From an uncultured Schlesneria sp. (GTDB lineage: Bacteria; Planctomycetota; Planctomycetia; Planctomycetales; Planctomycetaceae), in assembly GCA_903871875.1 (NCBI GenBank), contig CAIQIR010000149.1, forward strand, positions 20,668 through 84,667: a stretch of 64,000 nt of DNA. Direction: 5' to 3'. Positions 1-9,705 of the stretch are shown piece by piece. The notes below the pieces were generated by a model that made no database searches, had not been told where the DNA came from, and worked only from the letters and a program-made list of their open reading frames with translations. The position numbers were made by a program, and so were the translations under genes. Numbering within the stretch: position 1 is the stretch's first letter; each line of letters starts with the position of its first letter.

Positions 1-86
1 CTTCACAGGACGTCAGTTCCGTTCAGCGTCGCTCGACCGAATCGAGCCTGTGCGGAACTGCTGATGTGCCTCCAAGGAGTCCTCGA

Positions 87-2936
87 TTGGCTAATGGTGA
101 CGGAACTCCCGGCGGACCCAATATTCCGACCGGTTTGAGTGCTGGAAACAACGATAACGAGCGTGTCAAAGATATCGCGATCCAGGACGAGATGCGGACG
201 AGCTACGTCACGTACGCCATGTCTGTCATTATCAGTCGCGCGTTGCCGGATGTTCGCGACGGTTTAAAGCCGTCCCAGCGGCGTATTCTCGTCGCGATGA
301 ACGACCTGAATCTGGGCCCCAATTCGGGCCGGGTGAAGTGCGCCAAGATTTGCGGTGACACCAGCGGTAACTACCACCCTCACGGTGACGGCTCGATTTA
401 CCCCACGCTCGTGCGCATGGCCCAGAACTGGAACGTGCGTGAAGTGCTGATCGACAAGCAAGGCAACTTCGGATCACTGGCCGGGATGCCTCCCGCCGCC
501 ATGCGATACACGGAAGCCCGGCTGTCCGCGGTCGCTTCCGAGATGCTGGACGATCTCAAGCGAGACACCGTCGATTATGTGCTGACGTACGACCAGCGAA
601 ACCGCGAACCGGTGGTCTTGCCCTCACGATTTCCCAACTTGATCGTCAACGGTTCCAACGGCATCGCCGTCGGGATGGCGACCAGTATCCCACCGCATAA
701 CCTGGGCGAAGTGTGCGACGCGACAATTCGTCTGATCGACGATCCTGAATCGACCTTGGACGATCTGATCGAATGTATTCCCGGCCCCGACTTCCCAACC
801 GGGGGCACGATCTGCGGTCGTCTGGGTATTCGACAAGCCTATTTGACCGGTCGATCGACGATCATCCTGCGCGCACGAACGCGGTTTCTGACGGAAAAGA
901 ATACCGACATTATCGAAGTGACCGAGATTCCCTATCTCGAAACACGCGATCGCATCCGCGAGAAAATCGAGTTGTTGATTAAGGAAGAACGGGTCAAGGG
1001 AATTGCCCGCGTCACCGACCTGACCGACCGAACGTTGCCCGCCTGGCAGACTTGTTTGCATATCGCCGTGAAACGCGGTGAAGACAAAGAAGTCGTGCTG
1101 AACCAACTGTTCCAGTTCTCGCCGCTGCAGTCGACTGTCAGCATCATTCTGCTGGCGCTGGTAGGCAATCGTCCGCGATTGCTGTCGCTGAAAGAGATGC
1201 TGGCCGAATTCATCCGGCACCGCGTGACCGTCATCCGCCGACGAACCGAGTTCCTGCTGGGCGAAGCTCGCAAGCGGAAACACACGGTAGAAGGGTTGTT
1301 GATCTCGCAGATCAACCTGGATGAAGTCATTGCGACGATCCGAAATTCCGCCAGTCGCTCGGAAGCGAAGGACCGGCTGCAACAGATCCAAGTCCCCGCG
1401 CCACTCGTGAAGCGAGCGTTGGGTGATGATGGCTTTGCCATGTATCAAAGCGAAGTCGGCGAAAAGCCGACCTATTCGCTGTCGGCAAATCAGTCCGAAG
1501 CGATCGTATCGATGCAGCTCGGTTCGCTGGCCAACCTCGAGCGAGAAAAGCTGCACGACGAACATTCAAAACTACTGGTGGACATCCACGGCCACCTCTA
1601 TCTGCTGTCGGATGAAGCCAATATTCGTGCCGTCGTTCGCGAGGACCTGGTCGCACTCAAAGTCAAGTATGCCAGCAAACGACGAACAGAAATCAACGAC
1701 CTGGAACTGAGCGGCATCAATCAGGAAGATTTGATCGCTGAAGAGCCAATGGTCGTCACGTTGTCACAACGCGGCTATATCAAGCGAATGCCGCTGAACA
1801 CGTATCAGGCTCAGAATCGAGGCGGGAAAGGTGTGATCGGCGCCAAAGCCGACGACGAAGACCCGATCGAGCACCTGTTCGTGGCCAGCACTCACGCCTG
1901 GCTGTTGTTCTTCACCGATAAAGGCAAGGTTTTGTGGGAAAAGGTTTACAACCTTCCGCTGCAGAACCGAACCAGCAAGGGACGGGCACTGGTTAATTTG
2001 CTGGCATTGCCGGATGGCGATCGGATCAGCAGTTGTGTGGCCGTCCGTGAATTCGACGACCAGCGGTTCTTGATCATGGCCACCAAAAACGGTGTGGTGA
2101 AGAAGACGCCGCTCTCGGCTTATCGGCGTCCGATGAAGGGCGGCATTATCGCGATCAATCTCCGTGACAATGATGCCTTGATCGAAACGATGATCGTCTC
2201 GCCAAACGACGATGTCCTGCTGGGAACCAAGGGCGGGATGGCAATCCGGTTTGCCGAAACCGATGCACGCAGCATGGGTCGCGACACAACCGGCGTTCGC
2301 GGCATCCGTCTTAAGAAAGACGATGTCGTCATCGGCATGATCCTGGCCGACCCCGCGATGAGTTTGTTGACCGTCTGCGAAAATGGTTATGGCAAACGGA
2401 CGGCAATTGGCGTTGGCGGTGTCGCCGCCGACGAAGCGGCCGAAACCGGTGCCGAGATTGCCCCGGTGGAAGGCGCTGTCGACGATGAGGCAGTTGTTCC
2501 CGAAGATGACGCGGCGGACGACGACACCACTGCGGATGAGGTCGAATCCGAAGACGCCGAAGGCAGCGACGAAGTGGTCGGCTCTTCGAACCAATATCGC
2601 CGGCAGAAACGCGGCGGTAAGGGTGTGAAAGACATCAAGACTACTAAGCGAAATGGTAACGCGGTCAAAATTCTGGCCGTCACCGATCAAGACGAAGTGT
2701 TGATGGTCACCGCCAGTGGAAAGATCCAGCGGATTCGAGCCGGAGACATCAACGAAATCGGTCGCAACACTCAAGGTGTCCGAGTCATCCGCCTGGAAGA
2801 AGGCGATAAGTTGGTCAGCATGGCCTGCATCCCGGCCGACTTGGTTGTCGATGACGTTCCTTCGGCTGCAGAAACTCCACCGACCGTCGATCCTTCAGTT
2901 CCTCCTGCAACTCCCGAGACACCTGCCGACGAGTGA
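87..2936 (+). CDS. gyrA: DNA gyrase subunit A
   Basis: Breakage-reunion subunit of the type II topoisomerase that introduces negative supercoils, acting with GyrB (not in the window). The N-terminal domain carries the [14 protein letters not shown] start block and the catalytic tyrosine in AAMRYTEAR (about residue 141). The C-terminal beta-pinwheel has GyrA-box-like RGGKG motifs in QNRGGKG and QKRGGKG. About 60 mostly acidic residues (roughly 775-835) interrupt the pinwheel between GYGKRT and [10 protein letters not shown]. The protein ends in a Pro/Thr-rich tail. I chose TTG at 87 because AAGGAG at 74-79 sits 7 nt upstream; GTG at 66 is an in-frame alternative, and the frame stays open to the window edge. 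At 949 aa it is longer than the usual 800-900, explained by the insertion and the tail. In the quinolone-contact helix the residues equivalent to E. coli S83 and D87 read Gly and Pro. Confidence 0.96.
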   Translation: MANGDGTPGGPNIPTGLSAGNNDNERVKDIAIQDEMRTSYVTYAMSVIISRALPDVRDGLKPSQRRILVAMNDLNLGPNSGRVKCAKICGDTSGNYHPHGDGSIYPTLVRMAQNWNVREVLIDKQGNFGSLAGMPPAAMRYTEARLSAVASEMLDDLKRDTVDYVLTYDQRNREPVVLPSRFPNLIVNGSNGIAVGMATSIPPHNLGEVCDATIRLIDDPESTLDDLIECIPGPDFPTGGTICGRLGIRQAYLTGRSTIILRARTRFLTEKNTDIIEVTEIPYLETRDRIREKIELLIKEERVKGIARVTDLTDRTLPAWQTCLHIAVKRGEDKEVVLNQLFQFSPLQSTVSIILLALVGNRPRLLSLKEMLAEFIRHRVTVIRRRTEFLLGEARKRKHTVEGLLISQINLDEVIATIRNSASRSEAKDRLQQIQVPAPLVKRALGDDGFAMYQSEVGEKPTYSLSANQSEAIVSMQLGSLANLEREKLHDEHSKLLVDIHGHLYLLSDEANIRAVVREDLVALKVKYASKRRTEINDLELSGINQEDLIAEEPMVVTLSQRGYIKRMPLNTYQAQNRGGKGVIGAKADDEDPIEHLFVASTHAWLLFFTDKGKVLWEKVYNLPLQNRTSKGRALVNLLALPDGDRISSCVAVREFDDQRFLIMATKNGVVKKTPLSAYRRPMKGGIIAINLRDNDALIETMIVSPNDDVLLGTKGGMAIRFAETDARSMGRDTTGVRGIRLKKDDVVIGMILADPAMSLLTVCENGYGKRTAIGVGGVAADEAAETGAEIAPVEGAVDDEAVVPEDDAADDDTTADEVESEDAEGSDEVVGSSNQYRRQKRGGKGVKDIKTTKRNGNAVKILAVTDQDEVLMVTASGKIQRIRAGDINEIGRNTQGVRVIRLEEGDKLVSMACIPADLVVDDVPSAAETPPTVDPSVPPATPETPADE

Positions 2937-3095
2937 TCGATGAACGCGACGCGGGCGGCAGACAAACACACGATGCATGAGAGTCGCCAACACGAAATCC
3001 AAACGGTGGTCGACTCGCCTTACACAACGTGAGCAGGCAACGGTCAGCCCGCAGATCGGGCCGATTGTCGTGTCAACAAATCGGCGGACAGACGC

Positions 3096-4826
3096 ATGCC
3101 AACCGTGAATATCTCGGTGCATTTGAAGGAAATGGCGGAACGTCAACCGACCCAGTTGGCTGTGCTTTTTCCGATCTCGCGTGATCCTTCCACTGGCCGC
3201 AACAACTACGCCAGCTATACGTACAAACGACTCGATGAGGAAAGTGATTTTCTCGCCGCCGGGCTTGAGGAAATTGGAATCGGCCGGGGCGTGAAGACGG
3301 TCCTGATGGTGCCGCCTTCACTGGAGTTCTTTTCGCTGACGTTCGCCCTGTTCAAAGTGGGTGCGGTACCGGTACTGGTCGATCCCGGAATGGGGATCAA
3401 AAATCTGGGAAAGTGTCTGTCGGAAGCACGGCCCGATGCCTTCATTGGAGTGACGAAAGCTCATCTTGCGCGAATCCTCTTTGGTTGGGGTCGGTCGACG
3501 ATCAAGCAACTGGTCACAGTGGGACGACGACTGGGTTGGAGCGGATTCAACCTGACAGATCTCATTCGCCAGGGTCAGATTCGTCAGACTCAAGCGACCC
3601 CGACGACAAGCCCCTGGCGAGCCGCCGAAACCGAATCGAACGAGACGGCGGCAATTCTGTTCACCAGCGGCAGCACCGGTGTCCCCAAAGGAGCCGTCTA
3701 TTCACACGGCAATTTCGCGGCACAAGTGGCAGCACTCAAGCAGGCGTTTCAAATCGAGCCGGGCGAGATCGATCTTTGCACCTTCCCGCTGTTCGCTTTG
3801 TTTGCTCCAGCACTTGGCATGACGGCGGTCGTCCCTCGAATGGATTTTACCAAGCCAGCCCGCGTCGATCCTCGTGAAATTGAAGTACCGATCGAAACAT
3901 TTGCCATCAACAACCTGTTCGGATCACCGGCACTGCTCAATCGGGTTGGACGAGCCTGGGAATCAGCGGCCTTGCCCACCGATCAAGTCGGCGTTCGTGA
4001 CCAGAATCGGCCAAAAACATGGCCATCCATTCGACGCGTTCTCTCGGCCGGAGCGCCCGTCTCGCCTTTGATCCTCGAACGATTTTCCAGAAGACTTTCT
4101 GCCGACACGCAGATTTTTACGCCCTACGGAGCAACGGAATCGTTACCGGTCGCCGTCATCGGCAGCCACGAAATCCTGCGGGAGACACAGCACCTGACCG
4201 CAAAGGGAGCGGGAACCTGCGTCGGTCGCCCTGTCGACGGAATTGAAGTCCAAATTATCGGGATTAACGATGGACCGATCGCGGAATGGAGCGATGACCT
4301 TCGAGTTGCAAGGGGTGAAATTGGTGAGATTGTTGTCCATGGCCCCATGGTCACACAGACTTACTACAACCGGCCTGATCTGTCGGCATTGGCCAAGATT
4401 CTCGATCCAGCCACAGGTCGCATGCGTCACCGAATGGGAGATCTCGGATATTTCGACGATCAGGGACGACTCTGGTTTTGCGGACGCAAGTCTCACCGCG
4501 TCGTGACGTCCGATCGAACGTACTTTACGGAGCCGGTGGAAGGAGTCTTCAATACGCACCCTGCCATCTTTCGAACGGCTCTCGTGGGTGTGACACGGGG
4601 CGATGGAATCGAACCGGTGTTGTGCGTCGAACGAGAACGTGGACTGCCCCTCTCCAATCAGACGCTGACGAGAGAATTATTGGTCATCGGTGAAAGGTTC
4701 GAACATACGCGCACGATCCGAACCATCCTGTACCACTCCCGTTTTCCAGTCGACATCCGCCACAACTCGAAGATCTTTCGGGAAAAGTTGGCCTTCTGGG
4801 CGACCAAGCGACTTCGCTCGCATTGA
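3096..4826 (+). CDS. oleC: OleC-like AMP-dependent synthetase (beta-lactone synthetase)
   Basis: Member of the acyl-adenylate-forming (ANL) superfamily. The P-loop is seen as ILFTSGSTGVPKGAVYSHGN (about residue 190), followed by an ATP-binding YGATES motif and an adenylation-domain GEIGEIVVHGP block. The N-terminal half (GRGVKTVLMVPPSLEFFSLT, ALFKVGAVPVLVDPGM, then WGRSTIKQLVTVGRR) is close to what I recall of OleC, which converts beta-hydroxy acids to beta-lactones in long-chain olefin synthesis. The length of 576 aa is normal. No oleA, oleB or oleD lies nearby, so the pathway role is inferred from the protein alone; a fatty-acyl-CoA/AMP ligase with another substrate is the alternative. It follows gyrA by 159 bp on the same strand and converges with the pectate-lyase-like gene. 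Confidence 0.8.
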   Translation: MPTVNISVHLKEMAERQPTQLAVLFPISRDPSTGRNNYASYTYKRLDEESDFLAAGLEEIGIGRGVKTVLMVPPSLEFFSLTFALFKVGAVPVLVDPGMGIKNLGKCLSEARPDAFIGVTKAHLARILFGWGRSTIKQLVTVGRRLGWSGFNLTDLIRQGQIRQTQATPTTSPWRAAETESNETAAILFTSGSTGVPKGAVYSHGNFAAQVAALKQAFQIEPGEIDLCTFPLFALFAPALGMTAVVPRMDFTKPARVDPREIEVPIETFAINNLFGSPALLNRVGRAWESAALPTDQVGVRDQNRPKTWPSIRRVLSAGAPVSPLILERFSRRLSADTQIFTPYGATESLPVAVIGSHEILRETQHLTAKGAGTCVGRPVDGIEVQIIGINDGPIAEWSDDLRVARGEIGEIVVHGPMVTQTYYNRPDLSALAKILDPATGRMRHRMGDLGYFDDQGRLWFCGRKSHRVVTSDRTYFTEPVEGVFNTHPAIFRTALVGVTRGDGIEPVLCVERERGLPLSNQTLTRELLVIGERFEHTRTIRTILYHSRFPVDIRHNSKIFREKLAFWATKRLRSH

Positions 4827-4858
4827 ATGGGCGCGATTTCACACGGCCGCAAATTCCA

Positions 4859-4891
4859 CCGGTTCCGATCCGGTTCCGATCCGGTTCCAAT
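4859..4891. repeat. 3 x 11-bp tandem repeat
   Basis: Three head-to-tail copies of CCGGTTCCGAT (the last ends AAT) lie in the 134-bp spacer between the convergent oleC-like and pectate-lyase-like genes. No hairpin with a T-run is apparent here. It may be a simple slippage repeat. Confidence 0.75.
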
Positions 4892-4960
4892 CTTCGAAAA
4901 CACCGCTCGACAGCTCCTCATCCAACCAGAGGGCTTGGCAACTGCGTCCAACACCTGACG

Positions 4961-7021
4961 CTAATTCGATGCGTCGTGAAACAACACGTTCAACGATAAT
5001 GGTTGCAATGGAATTTCAGGCCCTTCATAGCGGATCGACAGAGTTTTATCGTCATCTGAAGGAAAGTAGATTTGGAATTGGAGCGGATGCATCCCTCGCT
5101 TGAGGGCGATCGCACCCACACGTTCGCAGCGCCGACCTTCGCTTTCAACAACCGGTCGATCATGCATCAGTAACTGACCTAACGGAGAACATCGCAGGTA
5201 AAAATGGTATACGCCATCGCGCGGAGCTTCGAACAATCCCTTGCAAAGCAGACCAAATTCCCCGTCTCGCCGACGAGGTGCCAGGCTGATTTGCGGCACG
5301 ATTCCCGACGCGGTCACCTCGAGTTTCGAAAAGTCCGGAAAGCCCGTCCAGTCCGATTTTTCGTAATAGTCAAAGCAAAGACCGGGCAACACGAACATCG
5401 GAGCGATCGGTTCGTTCCATGTCAGTTGTTGGAAAGAGACGTTCTGAACATGACTTCGCTGTTCACCAGCGAACGCACACGTTCGTAGCGTTGCAGAGCG
5501 GTTGAGTTCCAGTGAGCCTTCATACCGCGGCGAGGACCGCTCAGGCAGACTGCCATCAAGCGTGTAATGAATCTCGGCGCCGTCCGACTGGGTAGCCAGA
5601 ATCACGTGATTGGCCCCGACAAAATCCTCCCCGTTCTCCGCCCGAATGGTTGGAGGAAAGATCCAGAGGTCCTTTTCCTGTGGGTTTGTCCCGTTCAGAA
5701 ATTCCTCTACATCCGCGTAGCCATCACCGTCACGATCGCTGTCTGAACCGTCGAATCGATTTGGATCGAGGTGGTATTTCAACTCCCATTCGTCGGACAT
5801 GCCATCACCGTCGTGATCAGCCGGTGCGGTCCCCGCAGCAAGAACCGGCCAACTACCGACTTCGGATTGCGAATTAATAATCTGCCCGGTTCCCCCGCGA
5901 ATTTGATTCACGACTCGGACATCAACATCGTCCCGCACCGGTAGCGTGGCACCTCCCTCGTTAAGGACTCGCAAAGTTGCTTGATCGGGAGAATCCGTCG
6001 TTACTTCGGAAGTGGCAAATGGGCGAGTGACTCGCAATTCATCGCGAGCCTGCTTCTCGGTCATTCCGTTAGGGGTGCGGATCAGGAACCAATCGTCCGC
6101 CGGTGCGGCTTCGGTGGCTTGGAGGCGGTTTTCGGCGAGGTAAATACGTGGATGTGGCCCACCTGGCAAAAAAGCCAATCGGGGCGATTTAGAATAAATC
6201 AAGGGCCGAAGATCATTCCCCACGTAGTTCATTCGCAATCGTTCGTCGCCGCAATAACCGGCGCGATCTCCCCAGCCATAGATCAGATTGTTTCGAAAGT
6301 CCAACAGGACGTCACCCGGCCGCGGATTGCGGCTGCGATGATAGGCATAGACGTTGTGGTGATAGCTGATCTCGCCGGGCCCGCTGATCAGCGATCCGTA
6401 TCCATGTGAACCCTTGTGATGATACGACCGATTGAGACTCTCGGTGATCAAACACCATTGAACGGTGACATTCGCGGAATCACCGTTTGTCGAAAGGACT
6501 TCGTCAATGGCCCAACTCGTCGAGCAATGATCGATGATGACGTTTCGCCCGCTACAACTAACCGCATCACATTCCTTCTTTTCAACATCGCCCGGACGAA
6601 TCCGCACGTGCCGCAGGACCACATCATGTGTTTCGATCCCCAACCCATAGTTGGTGAGGCAGATCCCACCTCCAGGAGCACTCTGACCCGCGATCGTCAC
6701 AAACGGCTCTTGTATGACCAGGTCATGTTTTAAAGTGATATTTCCGGCCACTTGGAAGACAATGATTCGAGGCCCGGGCGTCGCTACAGCGGCTCGCAAG
6801 CTGCCTGCAATCGGCTTTTCCTTGCGGGGATCATAGTCGGTCAAATTTGTGACAAAAATCACTTTGCCACCTCGTCCGCCGCGCGTGTAGGCCCCTGCCC
6901 CCTCCGCTCCGGGAAACGCTGGGAACTTCGCTTCTCCGCCCATAGCGGTCTGATCAATCCCCAGGGTAATCACCATTACTGTTGCGATGACCGAAAAACA
7001 GTTCCCATAGAAACTCTGCAT
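4961..7021 (-). CDS. secreted pectate-lyase-like multidomain protein
   Basis: 686-aa secreted protein. The N-terminus is hydrophobic (FSVIATVMVITLGIDQTAMG), consistent with a signal peptide cut before GGEAKFPAFPGAEGAGAYT. That motif and GGRGGKVIFVTNL are typical of the pectate lyase superfamily right-handed beta-helix (about residues 28-330; e.g. NVIIDHCSTSWAIDEVLS). Then come Asp-rich calcium-binding repeats (DHDGDGMSDEWELKYHLDP and SDRDGDGYADVEEFLNGTNP, about 400-445), a chitobiase-C-like segment (EIHYTLDGSLPERSSPRYEG, about 455-520) and a PA14-like C-terminal domain (GVYHFYLRCSPLGQLLMHD). The start at 7021 is supported by AGAGGA upstream; the frame extends 41 codons further without an export-like N-terminus. 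Probable substrate is an acidic polysaccharide, but activity is inferred. Confidence 0.87.
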   Translation of the reverse strand: MQSFYGNCFSVIATVMVITLGIDQTAMGGEAKFPAFPGAEGAGAYTRGGRGGKVIFVTNLTDYDPRKEKPIAGSLRAAVATPGPRIIVFQVAGNITLKHDLVIQEPFVTIAGQSAPGGGICLTNYGLGIETHDVVLRHVRIRPGDVEKKECDAVSCSGRNVIIDHCSTSWAIDEVLSTNGDSANVTVQWCLITESLNRSYHHKGSHGYGSLISGPGEISYHHNVYAYHRSRNPRPGDVLLDFRNNLIYGWGDRAGYCGDERLRMNYVGNDLRPLIYSKSPRLAFLPGGPHPRIYLAENRLQATEAAPADDWFLIRTPNGMTEKQARDELRVTRPFATSEVTTDSPDQATLRVLNEGGATLPVRDDVDVRVVNQIRGGTGQIINSQSEVGSWPVLAAGTAPADHDGDGMSDEWELKYHLDPNRFDGSDSDRDGDGYADVEEFLNGTNPQEKDLWIFPPTIRAENGEDFVGANHVILATQSDGAEIHYTLDGSLPERSSPRYEGSLELNRSATLRTCAFAGEQRSHVQNVSFQQLTWNEPIAPMFVLPGLCFDYYEKSDWTGFPDFSKLEVTASGIVPQISLAPRRRDGEFGLLCKGLFEAPRDGVYHFYLRCSPLGQLLMHDRPVVESEGRRCERVGAIALKRGMHPLQFQIYFPSDDDKTLSIRYEGPEIPLQPLSLNVLFHDASN

Positions 7022-7351
7022 GACAATCCTCTGATTCGAGTTCTGCTCTTTGGGTAATGATTGGTGGGCTGTATGTCGGTGAGCTCTCTGGACGTTTCTG
7101 GGCAATTCAACCTCTGTGTATTCGGGCCAACTATAACCCCGCAAAGGCCCCTACGACATTCAACTCCGCTTTTTCCTCGGGCCGTTGTGACAGGGTTTTC
7201 TACAGTAAATCGGCCGCTGACAGTTCTACTCCGGTTATGTCTGAGTACACTGCCTCAGTCAGATCGTCATTCGAAATTGGCCCATGAGTAATCACGGTCA
7301 ATTTTCGGGAATTGATCCAGCGAGTTCTCTCCAACGGTCAAAGGCAAATCG
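7022..7351. other. intergenic region between divergent secreted-protein genes
   Basis: 330 bp separating the minus-strand pectate-lyase-like gene from the plus-strand Tat-exported gene. Promoters for both genes must lie here if they are not transcribed from further away. I see no convincing operator, repeat or hairpin terminator. Confidence 0.5.
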
Positions 7352-8977
7352 ATGAGCAAGTTACAGCCACTAACACGTCGCGACATATTGCGAGCAGGAC
7401 TGACCGCGTCGATCCTGCCTTGGCTGTACCAAGGCCAGTCCGCGGCGGACGAATTGGGGAAATCAAAAAAGCCGGGGGAGACGAAGCTGTTTCTCTTCGT
7501 CGACTGGTTTCATGTCAAGAAGGGAGATCTTCAAGTCACTTTGGATCCCCAACGGATCTCGGCCGAGGGCAAAACGCTGCTCGAAACGTATGCTCGAGAT
7601 TTCAAAAAGACGTTCGACCAGTCTGGACATGGATTCAAACCGGTTGACGTTCCCTTCGGCATCCGCATCGTCCAGGAACAGGCCACGCGAAGTAAACCGT
7701 GGTTACTCGCCGACAAACCTTGGGAAAAAAGTGCCACCAGCCCGACAGTCCTCTATGACGAAGGCCGCTACCGCTGCTGGTACATCTCGCGTCTAAAAGG
7801 AGAACCGCAAAAGATGACCGCCGATCAAGAGCGGTTAATGGAAGTCAGCGGCAGCGCTTTAGCCTATGCGGAGAGCGAAGATGGAATCAATTGGACAAAA
7901 CCAGTATGCGGTGTATTGAATTTCGAGGGTTCACGTGAAAACAACCTGGTCAGTCCCGACAACAACGGCGGATCCGTATTTCGTGATGATCACGGCCCCG
8001 CCGAAGAGCGTTACAAAGGATTTCATTTCGACGAATTGCCGAAAGAGGCCGCTGGCAGCGGCTCGATGGCGCGGTACGGACTATTCGGTGTTTCCTCGCC
8101 CGACGGCTACCACTGGAAGAAGAATCCCAAACCGCTCGTCCGCTATTTCAGCGACACCGTTAACATCGCCGGTTGGGACAATGAGATGGGGAAATATGTT
8201 GGCTACTTTCGACATCATCTCAGTGGCCGGACGATCTCGCGGGCGGAGACGACCGACTTCTGGGATTGGCCCGCACCACAGCCGCTGTTGTATGCTGGTC
8301 CGTTAGATGGACCGGCAGAAGACTATTACACGAACTGCTACACGACCTATCCTGGCGATCCTTCGTTGAGGCTGATGTTTCCCGCGATCTACCACCGCGA
8401 TAGCGACTCGGTGGATGTCCGTCTGTCGGTCAGTCGCGATGGTCGTGCATTCCAATGGGTCTCATATAACCCGATTCTTAAGCTGGGAGCAGCCGGCGAG
8501 TGGGACGGGGGGTCGCTTTACGCTCACCCCAACTTGGTCCAACTTCCCGATGGCCGACTGGCGCTGCCTTACGACGCCTATAACACAACACACAACGAAG
8601 TCTTTTTTGAAAACTTTTACGGTGATTACAATTCCACATCGGGAATTGCCTGGGCCTTATGGGACGATGCTCGTTTGGCCGGAATCCAGGCGGATCAAAT
8701 GGGACAGTTTACGATGAACGCAGCCATCTTCGAGGGCCAGCAGATCCAGTTGAACGCCCGCACGACCCAGGCTGGTCGCATCGATGTGGAATTGCGTGAC
8801 CGCGGTAAAGCCATTCCGGGTTTCTCGTTCGACGACTGCGTGCCACTGAGCGGAAATCTGGTCTGGTCCCGTTGTCAGTGGAAAGGTCAGGAATCACTGG
8901 CCTCGCTCCGCGGCAAATACGTGGAACTCGCCATTCGCCTGCGAAGCGCTAAAATCTTCGCCTGCCGATTTGTGTGA
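7352..8977 (+). CDS. Tat-exported glycosidase-like (beta-propeller) protein
   Basis: 541 aa with a twin-arginine signal (TRRDILRAGL, then a hydrophobic stretch and an ADELG cleavage-like site). The body has repeated blade-like motifs: SPTVLYDEGRYRCWYISRL, ALAYAESEDGINWTKPVCG, YGLFGVSSPDGYHWKKNPKP and VRLSVSRDGRAFQWVSYNPI. These are typical of five-bladed propeller proteins related to GH32/GH43/GH68-type folds, common as uncharacterised secreted proteins in planctomycetes. The C-terminal 80 residues look like a beta-sandwich. It lies divergent from the pectate-lyase-like gene, so a joint role in polysaccharide use is plausible but unproved. No catalytic residues can be assigned with confidence. 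Confidence 0.75.
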   Translation: MSKLQPLTRRDILRAGLTASILPWLYQGQSAADELGKSKKPGETKLFLFVDWFHVKKGDLQVTLDPQRISAEGKTLLETYARDFKKTFDQSGHGFKPVDVPFGIRIVQEQATRSKPWLLADKPWEKSATSPTVLYDEGRYRCWYISRLKGEPQKMTADQERLMEVSGSALAYAESEDGINWTKPVCGVLNFEGSRENNLVSPDNNGGSVFRDDHGPAEERYKGFHFDELPKEAAGSGSMARYGLFGVSSPDGYHWKKNPKPLVRYFSDTVNIAGWDNEMGKYVGYFRHHLSGRTISRAETTDFWDWPAPQPLLYAGPLDGPAEDYYTNCYTTYPGDPSLRLMFPAIYHRDSDSVDVRLSVSRDGRAFQWVSYNPILKLGAAGEWDGGSLYAHPNLVQLPDGRLALPYDAYNTTHNEVFFENFYGDYNSTSGIAWALWDDARLAGIQADQMGQFTMNAAIFEGQQIQLNARTTQAGRIDVELRDRGKAIPGFSFDDCVPLSGNLVWSRCQWKGQESLASLRGKYVELAIRLRSAKIFACRFV

Positions 8978-9034
8978 TGCGAACGTCGCGTCCTGAACCA
9001 CAACCGCCGATTGTCTCTGTGAGGATTGCCAGCC

Positions 9035-9694
9035 ATGCAGGCTTTGTTCGTCCACGGAATGGGAAGATCTCCTTTATCCGGCATGCCATTACTCTGGCGA
9101 TTAAAGCGTCATGGAGTCACGGTCTCGTCATTCTTTTATACGGTGACCTTTCAAGACTTCAAATCGATTGAAGCAAGACTCTGTAAGAAGATCGTTCGAG
9201 TTGCCAATGCAGGAGAATACATTCTGGTCGGCCACTCGCTAGGCGGCGTTCTCATCCGTAGTGCGCTCGCGGCGCTCCCACCGGGAACCCGGTTGCCGAG
9301 TCGAATATTTGTGCTTGGGTCACCCGTTCGACCTTCGCGAATTGCGAAATACTTGAGTCGCAACTTGTTGTTTCGAATCGCCACTCGCGATTGCGGTCAG
9401 TTGCTATCGTCAGAAGAACGCATGCAACGCATTGCCCCCAGCCAGGTCCCGACAACAAGTTTCGTGGGCACTCATGGACTGTACGGAAAGATGAGTCCCT
9501 TTGGTGACGAAATCAATGACGGCGTGGTTTCCGCCTCTGAAGTCGCTGCAAACTGGATCACGGAAGAAGTGCAGGTTCCCGTTGTTCACTCGTGGATGCC
9601 GTCCAGTAAGCAGATTTCGCAACTGATTATCGAACGGTTACCAAACTCCGAATTGACTTCAAGCAACACGGATCCTGCTGATTCGCACCATTGA
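9035..9694 (+). CDS. alpha/beta hydrolase (lipase-like)
   Basis: 219 aa. It begins with an oxyanion-type strand, MQALFVHGMGRSP, and has the nucleophile elbow GHSLGG (about residue 72). A plausible acid residue lies near GDEINDGVVS and the catalytic His in VVHSWM. This arrangement fits small cytoplasmic alpha/beta hydrolases related to PGAP1/lipase-like proteins. ATG at 9035 is preceded by GAGGA at 9021-9025; a TTG at 9026 in frame is less likely. The gene follows the Tat-exported protein by 57 bp on the same strand and may be cotranscribed. The substrate cannot be told from sequence. Confidence 0.8.
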   Translation: MQALFVHGMGRSPLSGMPLLWRLKRHGVTVSSFFYTVTFQDFKSIEARLCKKIVRVANAGEYILVGHSLGGVLIRSALAALPPGTRLPSRIFVLGSPVRPSRIAKYLSRNLLFRIATRDCGQLLSSEERMQRIAPSQVPTTSFVGTHGLYGKMSPFGDEINDGVVSASEVAANWITEEVQVPVVHSWMPSSKQISQLIIERLPNSELTSSNTDPADSHH

Positions 9695-9705
9695 ACCTTC
9701 GAATC

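Noticed and set aside
624..1565. Long minus-strand open frame inside gyrA (313 codons).
   Set aside because: It overlaps a well-conserved gene on the other strand and its product has no domain; a by-product of GC-rich codon bias.
1764..2774. Minus-strand open frame of 336 codons inside the 3' half of gyrA.
   Set aside because: Same reason: mirror of gyrA with no ribosome site and no motif.
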